NCBI GenBank assembly: GCA_026708165.1
Contig: JAPOVO010000035.1
Coordinates: 1 to 10,357, forward strand
Length of the DNA: 10,357 nt
Direction: 5' to 3'
Source of the DNA: Chloroflexota bacterium
GTDB taxonomy: Bacteria > Chloroflexota > UBA11872 > VXNJ01
The notes beneath the pieces are model-generated. The model was not told the DNA's origin and did not search any database. It saw nothing but the letters and a program-made list of their open reading frames with translations. Both the position numbers and the translations under genes were made by a program. Below are positions 1 through 5,924 of this stretch, piece by piece (the stretch's first letter is position 1; every line of letters starts with the position of its first letter).

Positions 1-593
1 AGCTCGAGGATGACCCCGCCGATCAGCGAGCCTAGTGCCGATCCGAGCGTGTTACCGAGGAAATAGATCGCCGTCGCCGCGCCCAGTCTGCTGGCGGGAG
101 CGGTGGCGATCATGTAAGTCTGCCCGCCACCGTTCAGAAGACCATCCGAGATTCCCCGGTAGATCGAGAGTCCCAGAAGCACTCCGGGATTGACGATGAT
201 GAAAACCGCCGCGGCTACCGGGGTGCCGATCAGACCGAGCATCATGGACTTTTTTGGTCCCAGGCTGTCGCTCAAGACGCCGCCGAGCAGCACGAAAGTG
301 GCCATGAGGAAGAGCGAAATGGTTCGGAAGTTGGCGGTGAAGGTCTGGCTCAGCTCCAGCTCTTCTTCGACGTATACGGGCAGGAAGGGCAAGAACGGCC
401 CGAAGACCACGCCGTTGATGAACAGCAGCAGCAGGAACAGGCCGAACCTGCGGTCGAGGAAGACCGTTCTGACGTAGTCGGCGGCGATTTGAGTGACTAT
501 TGCAATACCGCCGCGCTGCTCGCTCGCGTTCGGGGTGGTGTCCGAGTTTCCGTGATTTTCAGATTGAAAGGTCCCAAATGGTAACGGGGCCAC
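1..593 (-). CDS. Major facilitator superfamily (MFS) transporter, 3' end outside window
   Basis: About 197 N-terminal codons are present and the rest lies beyond the left edge. The protein is an inner-membrane secondary transporter whose substrate cannot be told. After a roughly 45-residue hydrophilic N-terminal tail comes a first membrane helix (about residues 52-75, reading RFGLFLLLLFINGVVFGPFL). The MFS loop 2-3 signature GGVLSDSLGPKKS follows at about residues 104-116, equivalent to the classical G-x-L-x-D-x-x-G-x-K-x pattern. Further helices end in the glycine-rich LGNTLGSALGSLIGG segment. The only usable start between the upstream in-frame TGA and the first helix is GTG at 593-591; its ribosome binding site is weak (GGGGT). 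It is divergent from the MBL hydrolase at 740, with 146 bases between them. Family assignment is firm; substrate and exact start are not. Confidence 0.85.
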   Translation of the reverse strand, partial: MAPLPFGTFQSENHGNSDTTPNASEQRGGIAIVTQIAADYVRTVFLDRRFGLFLLLLFINGVVFGPFLPFLPVYVEEELELSQTFTANFRTISLFLMATFVLLGGVLSDSLGPKKSMMLGLIGTPVAAAVFIIVNPGVLLGLSIYRGISDGLLNGGGQTYMIATAPASRLGAATAIYFLGNTLGSALGSLIGGVILE

Positions 594-739
594 GCCGACC
601 CCGAGCGACGAAGATAATAGTCTGGATCGAGATCGGACGAGTTGGCGGCGTCAGCCGGCGAGTCGTCTAGGGTAGGCTGGCGGGTCGAAACAGGGACTTC
701 GAGGATACGAGTGCGCCGCGGTTCCATGGAGGTTGGTTT

Positions 740-1600
740 ATGGCCCGTCTCATAATTCTCGGGTGCGGCACGCCCGCTCCGAGTCTTACCCGCTGGGGCA
801 CCGCGTTCCTGCTCGGTATTGGCGACGAGTGGCTGCTGTTCGACTGCGGGCCGGCCACGACCTACAAGATGTTCCGGGCGGGGGTGAGGGTTACGGAAGT
901 AGACCATCTCTTTTTCACTCACCATCACTCGGACCACGATTCCGACTATCCGTGCTTTCTGCTTACGCGATTCGACCTGCATACCGGCAAGGAGAATCCG
1001 CTGAACGTGTATGGTCCTCCGCCCACCGAGAGGTTGACCGACCAGCTCATGGGAGAAGGGCGGGGCGCCTTCTGGCATGACGTGGTCGCGAGGACGAATC
1101 ATCCCATGAGCCTGGGCGCATACAGGGGCAGGGGCGGCGTGGGGGAGCGAAAGCCGCCTGTCATTCACGCGCGCGACCTCGCTTCCGGCGACGTGGTCAA
1201 CGGAAACGGCTGGCAGGTCCGGGCGGCCGAAGTGGCCCACGCGCAGCCGTATCTCGATTCACTGGGCTACCGCGTAGATACGGAAGAAGGGTCGGTGGCG
1301 TTCTCGGGAGACACCCGACCCTGCAAGGCCATGACCGAGCTTGCCCGCGGCGTGGACCTGCTTGTGATGGAATGCATCCTACGTGAGCCCGACATGAGTG
1401 AGGGCAGCCTGATAGCCGAAACGGGCAGCCGGGGGGCGGCGCAGACGGCCGTGGACTCCGGAGCGAAGAAGATGGTGCTCGTGCATCAAAATGAAATGAT
1501 CGACGAACCGGTCGCCAGGAGCGAGGTGATCGCCGACGTGAAGGGAATCTACGACGGGCCGGTCATCTGGGGCGAAGAGATGCTGGAAATCGAGGTCTGA
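740..1600 (+). CDS. MBL-fold metallo-hydrolase, RNase Z/arylsulfatase-like
   Basis: A 286-residue soluble metallo-beta-lactamase-fold hydrolase. The start MARLIILGCGTPAPS matches the first strand of RNase Z-like enzymes. The metal-binding HxHxDH motif is H61-H62-H63-S64-D65-H66. Further likely ligands are H167 in EVAHAQ, D191 in FSGDTRP and H249 in VLVHQNE. The length suits the family. ATG at 740 is preceded by a near-ideal GGAGGT at 728-733 with 6 bases of spacing, so the start is secure. The family covers tRNA 3' processing enzymes, arylsulfatases and many uncharacterised esterases. The His-containing segment expected before the last strand (HMTA-type) is replaced by ETGSRGAAQTA, which argues against a true tRNase Z. 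Its 3' end is followed without a gap by a decayed methyltransferase, and a second broken copy of the hydrolase sits at 5761-5924. The substrate is unknown. Confidence 0.92.
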   Translation: MARLIILGCGTPAPSLTRWGTAFLLGIGDEWLLFDCGPATTYKMFRAGVRVTEVDHLFFTHHHSDHDSDYPCFLLTRFDLHTGKENPLNVYGPPPTERLTDQLMGEGRGAFWHDVVARTNHPMSLGAYRGRGGVGERKPPVIHARDLASGDVVNGNGWQVRAAEVAHAQPYLDSLGYRVDTEEGSVAFSGDTRPCKAMTELARGVDLLVMECILREPDMSEGSLIAETGSRGAAQTAVDSGAKKMVLVHQNEMIDEPVARSEVIADVKGIYDGPVIWGEEMLEIEV

Positions 1601-1747
1601 GAGGCTGCCGGTTGCCGTAACGCTGCCGAGAGCGGATACCTGGCTTCCAGCGGAGAAAGTTGGGATGACCGGTTCGACATTTCGGGGTGGTACGGAGTGC
1701 TTTGCCGGCCTCCCTACTTCGGCGGATGGGCGGTGGATTTCTAGCAA
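1601..1747 (+). pseudogene. Decayed SAM methyltransferase fragment (paralog of 5908-6765)
   Basis: Reading from 1625 to the TAG at 1742 gives a 39-residue peptide that aligns to two separate parts of the methyltransferase at 5908-6765. Residues AESGYLASSGESWDD match its N-terminus AEKEYLATNRRSWDD (9 of 15). They are followed at once by RFDI-SGW-YGVLCRPPYFGGWAV, matching RFDIVFTSYGVLCWLPDLHRWAAV from about residue 130. The join falls at GATGAC (1664-1669), which corresponds to both GACGAC copies in the intact gene (5989-5994 and 6289-6294), exactly 300 bases apart. The fragment therefore carries an in-frame deletion at a short direct repeat and has lost everything after about residue 150. No start codon is in frame: the frame is continuous with the MBL gene and blocked by its stop. 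This is a direct sequence observation; that it is non-functional is inference. Confidence 0.75.
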
Positions 1748-1827
1748 ATTTTGATACCATACGCCGGGGCTGAGGAGCGTCGCTCACAGCATTGGCACTC
1801 CGCGTCATTCTTGGCGTATCAAGCTGG

Positions 1828-3570
1828 ATGGTCAGGATGCGGTACGAGCCGGCTGACAAGTGCCCACCACGGCAGGCGCTTGGCGCGGCTCTTCTTATCT
1901 TCGTTCCTAATACGATTAGCGTCGTCTTGCTCACGACGTTCGTAATTCGGGCTTCTGGTGAATCTGACAACTATCTCGCTTGGGCCATGTTCACAGGGTT
2001 GGCAATCACCGGTTTAAGCATGATTCTGCATGCTTTCCCGTTTCGTTATATGGGATCGGGAGGCCTGGTTGTCACCAACCTGAATGTCCCTCTCCTTGCA
2101 GTGTCGGTCCTGGCTCTTGCAAGAGGGGGGCCCGGCCTTTTGGCGAGCCTGGTGATTACCACTACCCTCCTCCAGTTTTTGCTTGTCTCGCGTCTCGCGT
2201 CGCTCAGGCGAGTATTCACACCAACAGTAAGCGGAGTTGTCATCATGCTCGTGGCGGCCTCCGCCGTGCCCTTTTTTGTGGACCGGACGATAAGCCATTC
2301 GCAAGACCAGTCGGTCGTCGTCCTGGTACCAGGGATTGTGGCCCTTGCCCCGGGTCTTTGGGGAGCCGTGCAGTCCTCGGAGGCGCGACGGATCTGGACG
2401 CTGCCGATCGCGGTAGCGTTCGGTCTGGTGGTGGCCGTTCCCATGGGTCTCTACGATGCTGACCAGATAACGGAAGCACCGTGGTTGAGCATTACAGACT
2501 TTGAATGGCCCGTGCGGGGACTCGACTTTGGTCTACAGTTTTGGTCGTTGCTGCCGGCGTTCCTGGTTGTCAAGCTGACGGCGTTCCTGAAAGTCGTCGG
2601 AGATCTCTCAATAATCAACCGTGCTTCATACCGCAGTCCGGTTGCCTTGGACTTCAGGAAAATCCAGAGCGGACTCAGCCTGTATGGAGCCAGCACTCTG
2701 CTGACTGGGCTCCTGGCAACACTGCCCGTTGCCGCTCCGTGGTCGTCTACGGCTGTCTACATAGGCTTTACGGGGAATGCTGCCCGGAGTGTTGGGATAT
2801 ACCTGGGTCTGCTGACTCTTCTGATTGCGCCTTTCGCAAAGATAGTCGCCCTTCTAGCCGCGACTCCGGACTCCGTTGTTGCCGCCGTGTTCATCATCAT
2901 TTTCGGACTTCTCTTTATCGAGGGATCCAAAGCGGTGTTCACCGGACCCATGGATTACAGGAAGGTCGTCATAGTCGGTGTCTCCATGGTGCTGGGCATT
3001 TCAGCGGCCAGCTTTGGCCGGTTGAGCGATGGCATCCTGGGAGATTTGATCGGCAATACGATCATCGTGGGCGGGGTCACGGCAATCGGCATGACGGTGG
3101 CTACGGGTTTCAGGGGCTTTTGGCGTCGGAGACTCAACGCTGACCTCTCGCTTTCGTCATTGACCGATGTCTCGGCGTTTTTGGAGGCATTCGCTTCCAG
3201 ACACGGGTGGAGTGATCAGGCGAAGATGCGACTGAACCTGGCCGTTGAAGAGGTCTTGCTCACGCTCGTGGACCAAAGCGGCGAGAACGGTTTCGATCAG
3301 GAACGCCGGTTGAGTGCCTCGGTTCATGCCGATGGCGATGCTGCGGAGATCGAGCTGATCGTGTATTCGCGTGAAGATCTCGAAGGGAATATCGAAGATC
3401 AACTCGCTCTAGTAAGCGACCAGGTGTCAGCCGACGACGCACACCAACTGTCGACAAGGTTGCTGCGGCACTTCGCCACGGCGGTCCATCATCGCAAGTA
3501 CTACGGAGTCGACATCGTGACTTGCCGGGTCGATAAACACGTCCTCGATTCGACGACCGAGCGCCGCTGA
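1828..3570 (+). CDS. NCS2 (xanthine/uracil permease)-like membrane protein fused to RsbW-like ATPase domain
   Basis: Numbering here counts from TTG 1792, giving 592 residues. Residues about 18-440 form a multi-helix membrane domain of nucleobase:cation symporter-2 type. Family-like blocks are YEPADKCPPRQAL near the N-terminus, GSGGLVVTN, LRRVFTPTVSGVVIML (140s), VVGDLSIINRAS (268-278) and TGNAARSVGIYLGL. Residues about 450-585 are soluble and resemble the GHKL/HATPase domain of anti-sigma kinases: WSDQAKMRLNLAVEEVLLTLVD corresponds to the N-box helix, and a helix-strand ending HRKYYGVDIVTCRVD resembles the family C-terminus. Key residues are altered in both halves: K267 and S318-S319 replace the transporter glutamates, and the N-box asparagine is absent. 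The start is uncertain: TTG 1792 (GAGGAG lies 14 bases upstream), ATG 1828 or ATG 1837 (preceded by GGATGG). I prefer an ATG because family members begin shortly before the YxPxD block. It may be a transporter or a membrane sensor with a regulatory output. Confidence 0.75.
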   Translation: MVRMRYEPADKCPPRQALGAALLIFVPNTISVVLLTTFVIRASGESDNYLAWAMFTGLAITGLSMILHAFPFRYMGSGGLVVTNLNVPLLAVSVLALARGGPGLLASLVITTTLLQFLLVSRLASLRRVFTPTVSGVVIMLVAASAVPFFVDRTISHSQDQSVVVLVPGIVALAPGLWGAVQSSEARRIWTLPIAVAFGLVVAVPMGLYDADQITEAPWLSITDFEWPVRGLDFGLQFWSLLPAFLVVKLTAFLKVVGDLSIINRASYRSPVALDFRKIQSGLSLYGASTLLTGLLATLPVAAPWSSTAVYIGFTGNAARSVGIYLGLLTLLIAPFAKIVALLAATPDSVVAAVFIIIFGLLFIEGSKAVFTGPMDYRKVVIVGVSMVLGISAASFGRLSDGILGDLIGNTIIVGGVTAIGMTVATGFRGFWRRRLNADLSLSSLTDVSAFLEAFASRHGWSDQAKMRLNLAVEEVLLTLVDQSGENGFDQERRLSASVHADGDAAEIELIVYSREDLEGNIEDQLALVSDQVSADDAHQLSTRLLRHFATAVHHRKYYGVDIVTCRVDKHVLDSTTERR

Positions 3571-3634
3571 TCCAAGTCCGTTCGTCGCCTATCGGCAACC
3601 CGGGTGGGCGGTTGACTGCTGATCCGCATAGACA

Positions 3635-3674
3635 AAGAGCCTCGCTGGCGAAACCGTCCGCCGGCGAGGCTCTT
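3635..3674. terminator. Long hairpin between convergent genes, probable bidirectional terminator
   Basis: Arms AAGAGCCTCGCTGGCG (3635-3650) and CGCCGGCGAGGCTCTT (3659-3674) pair over 16 positions with one G-T wobble and enclose an 8-base loop. It lies 65 bases after the stop of the transporter-ATPase gene and 39 bases beyond the stop of the Cache gene on the other strand. The arms begin and end with A/T runs (AAAGAG...CTCTT), but no long U tract follows on either strand. It is therefore a strong stem with only a modest intrinsic-terminator tail. Position between convergent genes favours termination in both directions. Confidence 0.6.
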
Positions 3675-3680
3675 GACGGA

Positions 3681-3701
3681 GCGCCCTTCGTCGAAGGGCG
3701 C
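3681..3701. terminator. Second hairpin 12 bases after the Cache gene stop
   Basis: GCGCCCTT (3681-3688) and AAGGGCGC (3694-3701) form a perfect 8-bp stem around the loop CGTCG; the complementarity continues into the loop. It sits directly downstream of the minus-strand Cache gene, whose stop is at 3715-3713, and only 6 bases from the longer hairpin. The two stems form a tandem pair. There is no U tract after this stem, so it could act as a mRNA 3' stabiliser or a rho-independent element together with the neighbouring stem. Confidence 0.45.
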
Positions 3702-3712
3702 CCGACTAGCTG

Positions 3713-5665
3713 CTACTCATCGTCGAAGTAGGCTGACCCGAACAGCAGACCGTCGTGCCGAATCACCCACACGTGCGTGGCGCTGCCGGTACCCTGGGCC
3801 GAAGGCCGCAGGTTGTGGAACCAGCGTCCGTCCTCGGACACGGCGGCAACCTGAGCACCGTAGTCGTACAACATGCCGTCGAGGCCGCGTGCCCGCAGCA
3901 GTTTGACGTCCGTGCCAATCCGTTGCGGCAACAACGGATTCACCAGATACAGGTCGTTCTCATCGATCAGGAACAGGAACGACGTACCGTCGAAGCTCTC
4001 GGTGCTGTTGTAGTACGCAACCGTTGCCTCCAGGCCGTCGCGCTCGTAGCGGTCGATCGCGGCCTGCACGTACGCCATCGTGTTCGCCTCAGGATCTTCA
4101 GCCGCAGGGTAATAGCCCGAGGCGAAGATCCGCCCGTCGTGGCGAATGGCGAAGGAGACCTTCTGGGCTTCCTGCAACGTCACCGGATGAGGCCAGAGAT
4201 ACTCGACCCAGACGCCCTCCTCGGTCGCCTCAGCGATCGCCTTCCCCAGCTCGAACCCGTCAGACCCGACCACGTTCTTGATGTCCGTGCCGATCAGTCG
4301 CGGGAAGAGCGGATGGACGAAATAGATGTCGTTCGCATCCATCGCAAACAGATAGAACTGCCCCTCAAAGGCGGCCGTGCTGTTGTAGTAGTTCGTCATC
4401 GACTCCAGACCGTCACGCTCGTAGCGCTCAATGGCCTGCTGCACGTATTCCACTGTGTACTCGCGCGGGTCGGCGCCTATCCAGGCCGGCGGCTCCGCGG
4501 TGGGGTCCGGGGTGTAGTAGCCCGATGCGAATATCAGGCCTTCGTGCCGAACGACCCAGGCCGTCTTGGGTTCCTCACGACCTGTGGCCGGATTGGGCCA
4601 CGGGTACTCGACCCAGTGTCCCTCCGGTGTGGCCTTGGCGATTTCCTTACCCAGTTCGTAGCCGTTCGATCCCACCACATCCTTGATGTCCGTGCCGATC
4701 AGATGCGGGAAGATCGGGTGGGCGAGATAGATGTCATCGGGATCCATCAGGAACAAGTACAGATAGCCATCGACACTCTGACTGCTGTTGTAGAAGTCGA
4801 TGGTCGCCTCCAGGCCTTCCAACCGGTAGTGCCCGATAGCGTTGCTCACGTACTCCCGAATGACTCCGGCAAGGTCCGCCCGCACCGAGAAGTGCCCGGA
4901 GCTAAAGACGATGCCGTCATGGAGCACGAAGTAACTGCGCCTTGGTTCCCGCTGACGGTTCACCGGATTAGTTTGCAGGTGGTTCAGCCACACGCCGTCC
5001 TCGGTCACGCCGCGCACCAGTCGTCCAAGCGAGTGACCGGCGGGCAGCCTGGCTCCCACAAGGTTGCGGAACACGGGAGCAGCCAACAACGTCTCGGAGG
5101 CACGGTCAACCATCATCAGCGAGCGGTCACCCTCGATGCTCGCCTCGCTGTTGTAGTAGGCGACGGTCGCCTCGAGGCCGTCCCGCTCATAAGCGGCGAT
5201 GGCGTCGGACACGTATGCCAGAGTCTCCTCGTCCGCCTCAGCTGTAGCACTCACGGAAATCGATGCCGGCTCCCATTCGAACCGCTCGATACTCAGCCGC
5301 TCTTGCAGGCCCTGCGGGCCGTTTACCCATGTTTGGTAGCCATCGGTGAAGGCGGTCCAATTGGTCGCCTTATCCCAGAGGAGCACTCCCCCCGCTGTCA
5401 ACTGGCGCGTGATTCCGTCACTTGGATCGTGCTGCTCGTTGTCCAGACAGTCGCCGATGGCGTCCGGAGCCATGGCCTGGACTGATGCGAATCCGAGCAC
5501 AAACTCACAGTCCGGATGGTCCGCCGCGGCCCGCCCGGTGGCGCCCACCGCCGTGAGAACCACGGCCAACGCCGCCGCGACGGCTGCCATGGCGAAAAAG
5601 CGAAAACCTGGTCGTGTCCGCGCCGGCGCCAAGACCGCCACGACTGAACCTCGAGTCTGCAACAT
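3713..5665 (-). CDS. Secreted or membrane-anchored protein with four tandem Cache domains
   Basis: A 650-residue protein with no cytoplasmic signalling output. Residues about 21-48 are a hydrophobic signal or anchor segment ending GRAAA. They are followed by a module (about 52-132) with FVLGFASV, a likely disulfide pair C53/C73, GGVLLWDKATNWTAFTDG and TWVNGPQGLQERL. Four Cache-like (sCache_2-type) repeats come next at about 151-259, 272-384, 407-519 and 532-647. The consensus per repeat is YERDGLEATVAYYNS, an LFLMDxNDIYLxHP strand, LIGTDIKxVVGS, EGxWVEYxWPNP and RHDGLIFASGYY. Cache domains bind small ligands outside the cell, usually in chemoreceptors and kinases, whereas here the repeats are the whole protein. 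ATG 5665 was chosen over GTG 5692 because GGAGGAA lies 6 bases before it. It is convergent with the transporter fusion. A binding or sensing role is inference. Confidence 0.85.
   Translation of the reverse strand: MLQTRGSVVAVLAPARTRPGFRFFAMAAVAAALAVVLTAVGATGRAAADHPDCEFVLGFASVQAMAPDAIGDCLDNEQHDPSDGITRQLTAGGVLLWDKATNWTAFTDGYQTWVNGPQGLQERLSIERFEWEPASISVSATAEADEETLAYVSDAIAAYERDGLEATVAYYNSEASIEGDRSLMMVDRASETLLAAPVFRNLVGARLPAGHSLGRLVRGVTEDGVWLNHLQTNPVNRQREPRRSYFVLHDGIVFSSGHFSVRADLAGVIREYVSNAIGHYRLEGLEATIDFYNSSQSVDGYLYLFLMDPDDIYLAHPIFPHLIGTDIKDVVGSNGYELGKEIAKATPEGHWVEYPWPNPATGREEPKTAWVVRHEGLIFASGYYTPDPTAEPPAWIGADPREYTVEYVQQAIERYERDGLESMTNYYNSTAAFEGQFYLFAMDANDIYFVHPLFPRLIGTDIKNVVGSDGFELGKAIAEATEEGVWVEYLWPHPVTLQEAQKVSFAIRHDGRIFASGYYPAAEDPEANTMAYVQAAIDRYERDGLEATVAYYNSTESFDGTSFLFLIDENDLYLVNPLLPQRIGTDVKLLRARGLDGMLYDYGAQVAAVSEDGRWFHNLRPSAQGTGSATHVWVIRHDGLLFGSAYFDDE
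3725..5215 (-). repeat. Four degenerate in-gene repeats encoding Cache domains
   Basis: Repeat units in transcription order lie at about 5215-4889, 4852-4514, 4447-4109 and 4072-3725. Units 2 and 3 are clearly closest to each other: the protein stretch from LIGTDIK to the WPxP motif differs at few positions. A 21-base stretch is identical at 4277-4297 and 4682-4702, 405 bases (135 codons) apart. Units 1 and 4 have diverged in the middle: unit 1 lacks the GTDIK block and unit 4 lacks the GSxGxELGK block. This pattern suggests internal duplication, with the central pair the most recent or homogenised. Confidence 0.75.
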
Positions 5666-5671
5666 TCTCAA

Positions 5672-5678
5672 TTCCTCC
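5672..5678 (-). promoter_or_regulatory. Ribosome binding site deciding the Cache gene start
   Basis: On the minus strand this reads GGAGGAA, six bases (TTGAGA) before ATG 5665-5663. It is far better placed than anything before the in-frame GTG at 5692, so the shorter 650-residue product is preferred. Confidence 0.75.
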
Positions 5679-5760
5679 ACGCCAGCGCCCACGCTTGATC
5701 GTCGGCCGATTCGACTGCCGAGTATCGTACCCTAACTGCAAGGACCGCTAATCGTAGCGA

Positions 5761-5924
5761 TGCCGAAACCGGCCGCTGGATTCAATGGTAGAAAGTTGAC
5801 GCTCATCCATCAAAATGAATCGATCGACGGGGTGGCCGTGAGGAGCCGGGTGATCGTCGAGGCCAAGGAAATCTACGACGCCCCTCTCACTTCGGGCGAG
5901 GAGATGCTTGAACTTGAGTTCTGA
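5761..5924 (+). pseudogene. 3' remnant of a second MBL-fold hydrolase
   Basis: The frame ending at TGA 5922-5924 encodes TLIHQNESIDGVAVRS...IYDAPLTSGEEMLELEF. It matches the last 41 residues of the hydrolase at 740-1600 (VLVHQNEMIDEPVARS...IYDGPVIWGEEMLEIEV) at about 23 of 41 positions. Upstream, GCCGAAACCGGCCGCTGG (5761 on) matches GCCGAAACGGGCAGCCGG of the intact gene at 15 of 18 bases. The distance between the two matching blocks is 23 bases shorter here, a frameshifting deletion. All metal-binding residues except the final His region are gone. An ATG at 5760 gives a 54-codon frame, but that start is accidental relative to the ancestral frame. It overlaps the 5' end of the methyltransferase and supplies its ribosome binding site. 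Confidence 0.78.
5898..5903 (+). promoter_or_regulatory. Ribosome binding site for the methyltransferase inside the MBL remnant
   Basis: GAGGAG lies 4 bases before TTG 5908 and 10 bases before the in-frame TTG 5914. It is also the codon pair for the conserved Glu-Glu of the hydrolase C-terminus (GEEMLE). The intact hydrolase has GAAGAG at the same codons. Translation of the methyltransferase thus appears to start from sequence inherited from the broken upstream gene. Confidence 0.6.

Noticed and set aside
497..1240. 247-codon minus-strand frame overlapping the MFS and MBL genes
   Set aside because: It is Pro/Arg-rich with no motif and overlaps two well-supported genes.
3755..5485. 576-codon open frame on the plus strand opposite the Cache gene
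   Set aside because: It lies antisense to a gene with clear Cache motifs and a good ribosome binding site. The peptide shows no domain, and its apparent repeats mirror the Cache repeats. It is a GC-codon-bias shadow.
5760..5924. 54-codon ORF as a real small gene
   Set aside because: It is explained as the frameshifted tail of an MBL hydrolase; the ATG is outside the ancestral frame and has no ribosome binding site.
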